Assembly (NCBI RefSeq): GCF_018918265.1 | Contig: NZ_JAHLQC010000006.1 | Span: forward strand, 1 to 64,000 | Reading direction: 5' to 3' | Length of the DNA stretch: 64,000 nucleotides | DNA from: Falcatimonas sp. MSJ-15 | GTDB taxonomy: Bacteria; Bacillota; Clostridia; Lachnospirales; Lachnospiraceae | Shown: piece by piece, positions 56,865-64,000 of the stretch | Layout of the letters: the number at the start of each line of letters is the position of its first letter | Numbering within the stretch: position 1 is the first letter of the stretch | Translations under genes and position numbers: made by a program | The notes under the pieces: generated by a model | Told to the model about the DNA's origin: nothing | Seen by the model: the letters and a program-made list of their open reading frames with translations, nothing else | Databases searched by the model: none

Positions 56865-58910
56865 ATGGAGAAAAAGAAAAAAGAACTGTCTGTGGTAATT
56901 ATTGTAAGCGTACTTATATGTATTGTTTTACCGACAATAATAGTGTTGTTAAATATAAGAACCGTAGTTAGTAAAAGAGTTAAAGAAAACAGTGAAAAAG
57001 ACAGTGCAATGGCAGTATCTATGTTAAGTGACAATATAGAAGAAAAAATCGAAAAATATAAGGCAGTAGTAATAACAGCAGCAAAAGATACTAGAGTAAC
57101 AACACTTAATGTAGAAGAAGCAGAAACATTATTAAAAGAACTAATGGCAGAAGATGAAGGTGTATGGTCACATTTTCTGATTGCAGATGACAAAGGAATA
57201 GAGATTGCACATACAGGTGGTTCACAGTATTATGGAACATCAATAGCTGATTCGCCAACTTTTACAGAACCATGGTCAACAGGAGAGACAACAATAAGAC
57301 AGCCAAGTTTCTCAAAAAGTACAGGTAACAAAATAGTTGGTATTTCAACACCTGTATATGATGGTGAAAAGAAAGTAGGAGTTCTTGCAGGTTATGTTAA
57401 GCTTGAGTATATATCAGAGATACTTGGAGATCACAAGATGACAGATAATAGTTATACATTCATGCTAAATAAGGATGGTACAGTATCAGCATATCCTGAT
57501 GAAAGTGTTATACTTGCACAAAACTGGGTTAATCCGGAGAATGAAGAAGATAAAGCGATGGTTGATTCATTCTCTGATAATCTTAAACAGATGATGGTTG
57601 ATATGACACAAGGTGGTACAGGAGTAGAGATAGCAACAGTTGGAAAAGAAAAGAAAGTATATACATATATGCAGGTGGGGGATACAGGAATGTCTATATG
57701 TATGGTATCACCTTATAAAGAATATTTTGCAACAGCTGAATCATTAAAGATAAGAATGTTAAGTGAGATGGCATTTATACTTTTGATTAGTATTGTATCA
57801 TTATATATAATAGCGAAGATAATTACAAAACCTATTGAGTGGACAGCGAAGAATATTGATAAACTTGCAGGTGGAGATACTAAGTTCGTTCCTACTAAGC
57901 TTAGACTTATGGGAACTAAAGAGATATCTGTATTGTATGAAAAACTTGAATATTTATATAGTGTGCTTGATGGAATGATAACAAAAGTAGATGATAACTC
58001 TGAACAGATAAGAGATAAATCAAAACAGATAGATGATGAAGTAAGTATAACTAATGCTAATCTTGGAGACGTAAGTGCTACAATGCAGGAATTATCCGCA
58101 AGTATGGAAGAACTTGCAGCAACAGTTACTACGATGAATGAAGGAACACAGGGAACAATAGTAACTATAAAAGAAGTAGCAAAACAGGCAGAAGAATCTT
58201 CTAACTCAATGGATGAAGTAAAAGAAAGAGCAGATGAAAGCTATAACTCAGCATTAAAAGGAAAAGAGACAGTAGTAAGTGCAATTAATGAGATAAAAGA
58301 TGTGCTTACAGTGTCGATTGAGAATAGTAGAGAAGTCGATAAGATATCAAGCTTTACAGGCGAGATATTAAATATTGCAGCACAGACTAACCTTCTTGCA
58401 CTGAATGCATCAATAGAAGCAGCAAGAGCAGGAGAAGCAGGTAAAGGATTTGCAGTTGTTGCAGATGAGATTAGAGAACTTGCAGAGAATAGTAAAGTTG
58501 CAGCTAATAATATTAAGCAGATAAGTGAGATAGTTACAACATCAGTAGCAGACCTTGCTAATAATTCAAATAGAATGATAGAAGTTATTGATGAAAAAGT
58601 AATTGCTGATTATGATAATTATGTAACAACAGCTAGTAGCTATTCAGGAGATATTAACAATGTTAATAATATTCTCAAAGACTTCTCAGATAAGGCAGCA
58701 GATATAGAGAAGAATATGGTAGTAGCAGGAAAAGGAATAGAAGATATGACATCTGCTATAGATGAAGGAGCTAACGGTGTTACACTTGTTGCGGGTAATG
58801 TATCAGATATGGTAAGTGCAATGGGCAGCATTAAGACAAGCGTAAGCGAGAACTACCATGTAGCAGAAGAACTTAAGATAGAAGTTGACAACTTTAAAAA
58901 ACAGAATTAA
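56865..58910 (+). CDS. Methyl-accepting chemotaxis protein
   Basis: A 681-residue receptor: membrane helix 1 (about 12-33), an extracellular double Cache-like sensor (about 40-290, with [15 protein letters not shown] and [19 protein letters not shown]), helix 2 (about 297-320), a HAMP region, and the cytoplasmic signalling tip [19 protein letters not shown]. It should control flagellar movement through CheA/CheW. The ligand is unknown. AGGAGG precedes the ATG at 56865. No other chemotaxis gene is in the window. Confidence 0.92.
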   Translation: MEKKKKELSVVIIVSVLICIVLPTIIVLLNIRTVVSKRVKENSEKDSAMAVSMLSDNIEEKIEKYKAVVITAAKDTRVTTLNVEEAETLLKELMAEDEGVWSHFLIADDKGIEIAHTGGSQYYGTSIADSPTFTEPWSTGETTIRQPSFSKSTGNKIVGISTPVYDGEKKVGVLAGYVKLEYISEILGDHKMTDNSYTFMLNKDGTVSAYPDESVILAQNWVNPENEEDKAMVDSFSDNLKQMMVDMTQGGTGVEIATVGKEKKVYTYMQVGDTGMSICMVSPYKEYFATAESLKIRMLSEMAFILLISIVSLYIIAKIITKPIEWTAKNIDKLAGGDTKFVPTKLRLMGTKEISVLYEKLEYLYSVLDGMITKVDDNSEQIRDKSKQIDDEVSITNANLGDVSATMQELSASMEELAATVTTMNEGTQGTIVTIKEVAKQAEESSNSMDEVKERADESYNSALKGKETVVSAINEIKDVLTVSIENSREVDKISSFTGEILNIAAQTNLLALNASIEAARAGEAGKGFAVVADEIRELAENSKVAANNIKQISEIVTTSVADLANNSNRMIEVIDEKVIADYDNYVTTASSYSGDINNVNNILKDFSDKAADIEKNMVVAGKGIEDMTSAIDEGANGVTLVAGNVSDMVSAMGSIKTSVSENYHVAEELKIEVDNFKKQN

Positions 58911-58927
58911 TAATAATGATAATATTA

Positions 58928-58971
58928 TACGTAAATGGAAACTTTTTTGTTTCCATTTACGTATATTTTTT
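58928..58971 (+). terminator. Terminator after the chemotaxis receptor gene
   Basis: TACGTAAATGGAAAC (58928-58942) pairs perfectly with GTTTCCATTTACGTA (58949-58963), then a T-run. Confidence 0.9.
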
Positions 58972-59007
58972 GTCTAAACAAAAATATTTTTTAGCCCAAT
59001 AAAAAAA

Positions 59008-60480
59008 TTAATCAGCAAGTTCTTTATATATAGGTTTAAGAGCCGGATATATCTTCTTGAATTTTGCATATTGTTTGTTATATAAGTCAACAAGTTCTGT
59101 ATCAGGGCTTACGCTTCCAACTACTTTTATAAGTGAATCAGTAGCAGTGACAACATCAGGATATGCGCCACAGCCGGTCATTGCGAGAATTGCAGCACCA
59201 AAAGCAGGTCCTTCTTCGCTATTAATTGTATCTACATGGACATTGAATACATTAGCGATTATCTTCTTCCAAAGTGAGCTTTTTGCACCACCACCATTAA
59301 TTCTTACACGATCTATATTAACACCAAGAGATTTGATAAGTTCAAATGAATCACGAAGAGCAAAAGCAACTCCTTCAAGGACTGCAAGTGTCATATCCTC
59401 TCTTGTAGTATTCATACTCATACCGACAAAAGTTCCTCGTGCATATGGATCATTAAGAGGAGTACGTTCACCCATTAGATATGGCAGATAGAACACATTA
59501 TTATGTCCGAGAGTACTAATATTCTTCTGTTCAGCACCATAATCATTAGTCTTAAGAATCTCATCACACCACCATTTGTTAGAAGCAGCGGCACTTAGCA
59601 TTACGCCCATATAATGATAATGTCTGTTAGCATCGCAAAAAGAATGAAGTGTTGTCTCAGGCTTCATTCCAAATGTATCACTTGCAGCAAATACAACACC
59701 GGAAGTACCAAGAGATACACAGCATCGACCATTGCCGACAGTACCTGTTCCGACAGCACCTACAGCCTGATCACCACCACCTATTACGATAGCAGTTTCT
59801 GGATTAAGCTTAAGTTTGTCAGCAAGCTCTTTTTTGATAGTACCAATAACATCAGAACTTTCGTGAATTGTTGGGAGCATATCCTTGTTAATGCCTACAA
59901 TATCAATCATAGTATCAGACCAGCATCTATTCTTAACATCGAACAGAAGTGTTCCGGAAGCATCAGATACATCACTTGCGAATACACCTGAGAGCATATA
60001 GGCGATGTAATCTTTCGGAAGCATAATCTTTGCTATCTTAGCAAAGTTCTCTGGTTCATTATTCTTAACCCATAGAAGTTTAGGGGCTGTAAAGCCTGTA
60101 AGAGCGATATTGGCAGTATTAACAGCAAGTGTATCAATTCCGACCGAGTTATTAAGATAATCACATTCTTTTGTAGTTCTTCCGTCATTCCAGAGAATAG
60201 CAGGTCGTATAACATTATCATCTTTGTCAAGGATTACAAGTCCATGCATCTGCCCACTGAAGCTTATGCCATTAACGAGAGAACCATAATCATCGCCTAG
60301 AAGTTCTCTAAGACCATCAATTACAGCATTATACCAGTCTGTCGGATTCTGTTCAGAATAATTTGGAGCAGGAAAATATATTGGATATTCCTTTGAGATA
60401 CAGTTTTTAATATTACCTTGGTTGTCTGTTAATAATAATTTAACAGCAGAAGTTCCAAGATCTACACCTATGTAGTACAT
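59008..60480 (-). CDS. xylB: Xylulokinase
   Basis: A 490-residue FGGY-family sugar kinase. The N-terminus GVDLGTSAVKLLL is the ATP-binding phosphate 1 loop; ISFSGQMHGLV, GGGDQAVGAVGTGTV and the C-terminal GGGAKSSLW follow. QMHG is typical of xylulokinases. It phosphorylates D-xylulose for the pentose-phosphate pathway. SD AGGAGG precedes the ATG at 60480. No xylose isomerase or transporter is adjacent in the window. Confidence 0.93.
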   Translation of the reverse strand: MYYIGVDLGTSAVKLLLTDNQGNIKNCISKEYPIYFPAPNYSEQNPTDWYNAVIDGLRELLGDDYGSLVNGISFSGQMHGLVILDKDDNVIRPAILWNDGRTTKECDYLNNSVGIDTLAVNTANIALTGFTAPKLLWVKNNEPENFAKIAKIMLPKDYIAYMLSGVFASDVSDASGTLLFDVKNRCWSDTMIDIVGINKDMLPTIHESSDVIGTIKKELADKLKLNPETAIVIGGGDQAVGAVGTGTVGNGRCCVSLGTSGVVFAASDTFGMKPETTLHSFCDANRHYHYMGVMLSAAASNKWWCDEILKTNDYGAEQKNISTLGHNNVFYLPYLMGERTPLNDPYARGTFVGMSMNTTREDMTLAVLEGVAFALRDSFELIKSLGVNIDRVRINGGGAKSSLWKKIIANVFNVHVDTINSEEGPAFGAAILAMTGCGAYPDVVTATDSLIKVVGSVSPDTELVDLYNKQYAKFKKIYPALKPIYKELAD

Positions 60481-60694
60481 AAAGAAGCCTCCTTTTTGTG
60501 TTGTATTATTATGCCAGGGTCAAAAAGTCTATGTCCTCGACATTATATATATTAAATCGGTTGTATTTATGCAAACAACGAGTTAAATATACTTGTATAA
60601 AATAATTAGTTTAGATGATAAACTATATAAAATACTCTACATCCCATATAGTAAAAAGTCAATATAATATTAATTTTTATTGAACAAAAAATCA

Positions 60695-60739
60695 GGTACG
60701 CAATTCCCTTCCTCTACGAAGTAGGGAGGGGTTAGTACC
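60695..60739 (+). mobile_element. Hairpin end of an IS200/IS605-type element
   Basis: GGTACGCAATTCCCTTCC pairs imperfectly with GGGAGGGGTTAGTACC around CTACGAAG. Together with the tnpB fragment 70 bases on, it looks like a subterminal hairpin of an IS605-type element. Confidence 0.45.
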
Positions 60740-60806
60740 GTTATATTAACAATATTGTTATAGTGTAACATAAAACAGTACATACAGTCACAAGGGAGGA
60801 AGTCTG

Positions 60807-60920
60807 ATGGCTAATAAAGTAATTATTTATGCTATATATCCAAACAACAAACAGAATGAACAATGACAAAAGACTTTTGGCTGTTGCAGATTTGTGTATA
60901 ATCAGATGCTTACAGTTCAG
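60807..60920 (+). pseudogene. N-terminal remnant of TnpB (IS605 OrfB)
   Basis: Reads MANKVIIYAIYPNNKQNEQ, then an in-frame TGA at 60864, then QKTFGCCRFVYNQML in the same frame. Both pieces match the start of TnpB proteins (YPN..Q.......KTFGCCRFVYN). Similarity ends near 60920, where another frame takes over. SD GGGAGGAAG precedes the ATG. The rest of the nuclease gene is missing, so this is a dead fragment. Confidence 0.75.
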
Positions 60921-61333
60921 GTGATACCCTTGCTCTGCTTGACGAAGATATATCTGAATGTCTGGTGACACGTTTTAAACGAGATATTTTGAGTTATAAT
61001 TCTACAGGCAAGTATCTTCAATTTTTTTCAGATAAAGGAAATCCATGGGAGAAAAATAAACAAATTCTTGACGCTATAATAGAATACGAGAAAAAAGTCG
61101 AGAAACTTCCTGAAGCTAAAAGAGAAGTTTTTTGTAAAAGTGGGGAATACGATAAATACTTCGAAAAAATTCTTGAAAAAAGTTAAAAAGCTAATTTGAC
61201 TAAAGAAAAGGAAGAGCCTAATAAATCTTTGGGTGGAATAAACCAGCGTATAGAGAATGCCAAAGCAATAGCAATGTCACAGGAACACTCTGGTACTAGA
61301 AAAAAAGTACTGGAAAAAGAAAGTGAATGCTAA
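60902..61333 (+). pseudogene. 5'-truncated ORF interrupted by one stop, mobile-element type
   Basis: An open frame without a start continues from the tnpB fragment: 94 codons to a TAA at 61184-61186, then 48 more codons in the same frame to a second TAA (61331-61333). The first part reads LSYNSTGKYLQFFSDKGNPW and is helical and charged; the second part ends SLGGINQRIENAKAIAMSQ and resembles C-termini of plasmid or ICE proteins. I do not recognise the family. A GTG at 60965 could start a 73-residue product. Confidence 0.45.
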
Positions 61334-61349
61334 GAAAAGTTATACGGAG

Positions 61350-61378
61350 AGAAGTTTTTGCTGGGAAAACTCCCATAA
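61350..61378 (+). promoter_or_regulatory. Element promoter copy 1 (before the SSB-like gene)
   Basis: GAAGTT (61350-61355), 17 bases, then CATAAT (61373-61378) inside the shared block ACTCCCATAATTA. Confidence 0.55.
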
Positions 61379-61457
61379 TTATAGTATACAAACAACATAA
61401 AAAAAGAAAGGAGTAGGTGCAGTTCTTTTTGCAAGCGTAACTGTACCGGTATTTAAA

Positions 61458-62348
61458 ATGAGTAGACAGAACACAGTATGGCTTTTGGGCCTAGTCAAAA
61501 AAGAAGCAACTGTTCAAACAAACAACAACGGAGATTCTAGCAAGAGCTTTGGCAGCCTTTATCTTCATGTAGTAAGAGGCGTAAGAGATGCACATGACAA
61601 TGTTAATTACATGAAACATGATCATCCGCTTATAGTTTCAATGAATCCTAAGATTGTTGAAAAGATGTCTGAACTTAAACCTTTTAACATCGTTTTTGTT
61701 AAGGGAACTGTGAACACCAAATCAATCCCCAAAAAATCTAATTGTCCAAATTGTGGCACTTTAAATGCTGGAACCAGACTGTTGACTTATGTTACTCCGA
61801 TTTTCATTAAGAAATTTAAGGAGTGTGCAAGTTATGAAGAAGCTCTTGTTGAGATCATAAAAGCCAGAGAACTTTCCAATCAAGTAATAGTGACGGGAAA
61901 CCTCATTCAGGAACCAAAGTATTTCCAAACAAAGCACGGAACTCTCGTAACACAGTATCAAATATATACAACCAGAAAATTCCGAGTTATCGGTGATAAT
62001 CTTGAAACTAAAACAGACTATCCTTGGATCAAGTCATATGGCGCCCAGGCGATAGAAGATCGCTTACGACTTCAAAAAGGCTCAACAGTAATAGTTGATG
62101 GCTACATACAGGGAAGAATCGTAAACAGAAAAACAAAGTGTTCATGTTGCCAGGAAATTTATCCTTGGAAAGATCAGACAATGGAAATTGCTTCATTTGA
62201 TGTAGAGCACATAAAAGATTATAAGACAGATGAAATCCTAAGTCTTGAAGAAGGAAAGAAAGTTGAAGATTTAAGAAATGAACTCTACAGATGTTGCATA
62301 CATGATGAAATGTCTGAAGATATGAACACAGACGATATTATCAACTAA
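61458..62348 (+). CDS. SSB-like protein with zinc knuckles, mobile-element type
   Basis: A 296-residue protein with two OB-like segments (NTVWLLGLVKKEATV; NQVIVTGNLIQEPKYFQTK with TQYQIYTTRKFRV) and two CxxC pairs, CPNC (about residue 95) and CSCC (about 231), that could bind zinc. It probably coats single-stranded DNA for an ICE, plasmid or phage. No SD lies at the normal distance: GAAAGGAG is about 46 bases before the ATG, separated by a hairpin (GGTGCAGTT with AACTGTACC). It has its own promoter and terminator. Confidence 0.65.
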   Translation: MSRQNTVWLLGLVKKEATVQTNNNGDSSKSFGSLYLHVVRGVRDAHDNVNYMKHDHPLIVSMNPKIVEKMSELKPFNIVFVKGTVNTKSIPKKSNCPNCGTLNAGTRLLTYVTPIFIKKFKECASYEEALVEIIKARELSNQVIVTGNLIQEPKYFQTKHGTLVTQYQIYTTRKFRVIGDNLETKTDYPWIKSYGAQAIEDRLRLQKGSTVIVDGYIQGRIVNRKTKCSCCQEIYPWKDQTMEIASFDVEHIKDYKTDEILSLEEGKKVEDLRNELYRCCIHDEMSEDMNTDDIIN

Positions 62349-62355
62349 TTTTCTC

Positions 62356-62387
62356 GCTGCGCATTGCTAGTCTTTGCGCAGCTTTTT
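62356..62387 (+). terminator. Terminator of the SSB-like gene
   Basis: GCTGCGCA (62356-62363) pairs with TGCGCAGC (62375-62382), then five Ts. Confidence 0.85.
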
Positions 62388-62389
62388 AC

Positions 62390-62418
62390 TGAACTTTTTT
62401 TATAGCTTCTCCCATAAT
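62390..62418 (+). promoter_or_regulatory. Element promoter copy 2
   Basis: TGAACT (62390-62395), 17 bases, CATAAT (62413-62418). It shares CTTCTCCCATAAT and the leader TTTATGATTTCAAAGGAGAA with copy 3. Confidence 0.7.
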
Positions 62419-62461
62419 TACACTGTAAATAAAATTTATGATTTCAAAGGAGAAATTGAAT

Positions 62462-63737
62462 ATGGCAAACGAAAATGTATTGCTTGACAGCTATTGTGTT
62501 CAGGGAACTGATATTAATGCGTTTTATGATAATTTACAGCAAATGGCTGATAGAACTTATATCTCATCCGTATATGGCAGAGATACTGCTTTTTTATCAG
62601 CTTACAGTGGAAAAAATTTGAAAGGATATGATGGTACCGATATAAGTCAGATTATCCCTTTCAGATACATTTCACAAGATACAGTTAGGAATTTTCAATT
62701 AAAAAACACAATGTTTGGTATAGGTTTTCTGAGAAAAAGAGATTATAATGATGATGTTGTTGCTGAAACAATTGATAAAACTGGTTTAGTTATATGTGCA
62801 GACAAACTTGATAAGGATGTTTATGAGACATCTAAAAAAAATGTTCGTTTCAACAAATTGTTTAAAGACACTAACTCAAAGAGCTGCTATATCCGGAAGC
62901 GCAATATTCGGCGAAAAAAGTGTGTTTCGAGATATGTTACTTGCTTCTTCGATTTTTAACAGAAATGAACGTATGAAATTCGTTTATCGAAAAGTTGGAG
63001 GTACAATTAAGCTTTTCTCCGTTTTTTCAGAGTATTATCCTCGTTCCAAACAGGATATCCTCATTACAGCGATGAAACATCCGGATTTTCCATTTAAGGA
63101 TTTTGTGTTTAAAGAGTTTAAGATAACTAATTTTCTTACACAGGCAATATTTATAAAGCCTGACGCTGATACTGACACCGGTATTGTTCCAGGAATTATT
63201 ATTCTTAACTCTGATGTCGGCTGCTCATACTTTACTGTAAGGAATGTCTTCTTTATCAATGGTTCATACGTTGTACAATCTGAAGAATCTGCGAAACATT
63301 CATCAAGACTTAATTCAGATAGAATACTTGATATGTTTGCAGCTGCAAGAAAAAAACTTGATATGAGCGACTTTATTGATAAAATGAAGAGCTTAAAAGA
63401 AGCATATATTCCATATTGTGGGTATGCAGATGACGAAGCAATTAGTACCGAAGATATAATTCAAAAGACAACGGACGCTGATACCATCGTTAATGATGCC
63501 TTGAAAGCTGTTTATAATGCTGTTATGTCTAAGAGGTGTATTACAGATGCGTTTGACAAAATATCTTGTTCTTTATACGGCTGGCAAAATTATAATTATT
63601 ATGATTTTGCTAAAAAAATCATTGAAGCCAGTTCTATGTTTGATGAGCTCGACTCAAGTACTCAATTGTCGTTTCATCGTGAGGCATTTCACACACCTGA
63701 TGTACTAGCAGAATTAATCAAGAAATACAAAAAATAA
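62462..63737 (+). pseudogene. Unknown element gene split by a frameshift near an A8 run
   Basis: The first frame starts at the ATG 62462 (AAAGGAG upstream) and reads MANENVLLDSYCVQGTD onward for about 140 codons before losing protein-like character. The second frame, one base over, has protein-like sequence from about 62870 (LTQRAAISGSAIFGEKS) to the stop at 63737. A run of eight A at 62832-62839 lies at the crossover; seven A would fuse them into one protein of about 424 residues. No family recognised. It could be a pseudogene, a sequencing error, or a gene decoded by slippage. Confidence 0.6.
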
Positions 63738-63748
63738 GCCCTTTAAAA

Positions 63749-63780
63749 GAGCCTTTTCCCATAAGGAAAGGCTCTCTTTT
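63749..63780 (+). terminator. Terminator of the split gene
   Basis: GAGCCTTTTCC pairs with GGAAAGGCTC around CATAA, followed by TCTTTTCTTT. Confidence 0.75.
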
Positions 63781-63786
63781 CTTTGC

Positions 63787-63815
63787 TGAACTTTTCTTGT
63801 ATTTTCTCCCATAAT
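63787..63815 (+). promoter_or_regulatory. Element promoter copy 3
   Basis: TGAACT (63787-63792), 17 bases, CATAAT (63810-63815), followed by the leader TTTATGATTTCAAAGGAGAA also seen before the previous gene. Confidence 0.7.
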
Positions 63816-63860
63816 CAAGGTGTAAAAAAATATTTATGATTTCAAAGGAGAAAAAAGATT

Positions 63861-64000
63861 ATGAAATTAAAATTTAGAAATTTAAAAGCAAGTGAAATCA
63901 AACCTGCTATCGCAAAAGTAAATAGTGAAGGTGTAACAATTCTTTTATGGAAGAATAACTTTGTTGATCTTGACATTCTTGATAAAACCATTGAGTCTAC
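63861..64000 (+). CDS. Probable Rad52/22-like recombination protein, 3'-truncated by the window
   Basis: The gene starts at the ATG 63861 with AAAGGAG eleven bases upstream and runs off the window after 46 codons. Visible features: NLKASEIKPAIAKVNSEG, then TILLWKNNFVDLDILDKT. This matches the start of the Rad52/22-type double-strand-break repair proteins of clostridial phages and mobile elements (pattern LRA.EI..R......G...LLYKDAR.D..ILDE). Such proteins anneal single strands, consistent with the SSB-like neighbour. Only the start is visible, so the call is tentative. Confidence 0.5.
   Translation, partial: MKLKFRNLKASEIKPAIAKVNSEGVTILLWKNNFVDLDILDKTIES

Overview
The window is low-GC, densely coded DNA of a Clostridia-type Firmicute, most likely a Lachnospiraceae member. 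The evidence is AT-rich codon use, strong Shine-Dalgarno (SD) sites, T-box and lysine riboswitch leaders, sporulation genes (spoIIAA-spoIIAB-sigF, spoVAA-AE), addAB, and a class A PBP with a long low-complexity tail. The genus cannot be fixed from the sequence alone. No rRNA, tRNA or CRISPR array was seen.

Layout. 1-1466: 3' part of an IS1182-type insertion sequence. 1.5-6.8 kb: response regulator, sensor kinase and a three-gene ABC exporter in one operon, of the kind used to sense or resist peptides. 6.8-9.9 kb: T-box-controlled valS. 9.9-14.2 kb: gene remnants, a lipoprotein, an orphan protein, and two related secreted or anchored proteins, one a truncated inverted copy. 14.2-16.3 kb: AgrC-like kinase and LytTR regulator (minus strand), divergent from a MATE exporter. 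18-21 kb: folC, a 50-residue protein and a zinc-ribbon/TPR membrane protein. 21.3-22.9 kb: spoIIA operon. 23-25.6 kb: trpEG behind a Trp T-box with an extra terminator-like hairpin. 26.4-33 kb: a spoVA locus split by exoA and a capA-like gene. 33-46 kb: PBP1A, yigZ, PAP2, typA, an SSB-like protein, lysine-riboswitch dapA, dapB, a small lipoprotein and an L,D-transpeptidase. 46.5-60.5 kb: nadE, an anchored repeat protein, addB-addA, a chemotaxis receptor and xylB. From 60.7 kb the character changes: an IS200/IS605 tnpB remnant, a broken ORF and then a mobile-element module (zinc-knuckle SSB-like protein, a frameshifted unknown gene, the start of a Rad52-like gene). Each intact transcription unit of that module carries its own near-identical promoter, and the two completed ones end in their own terminator.

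How genes work together. valS, trpEG and dapA are each under direct amino-acid sensing (tRNA-Val, tRNA-Trp, lysine). SpoIIAA/SpoIIAB/SigF form the forespore sigma switch, and SpoVA proteins move dipicolinic acid, whose precursor is made by DapA, encoded in the same window. AddAB handles double-strand breaks.

Most unusual signals: a family of long hairpin repeats (25.6, 36.8 and 37.2 kb) whose arms differ in sequence yet stay almost fully complementary around a shared core; the promoter-gene-terminator cassettes at the right end; an A8 frameshift; a candidate structured RNA region after dapB; and several cases where control signals sit inside neighbouring or antisense coding sequence.
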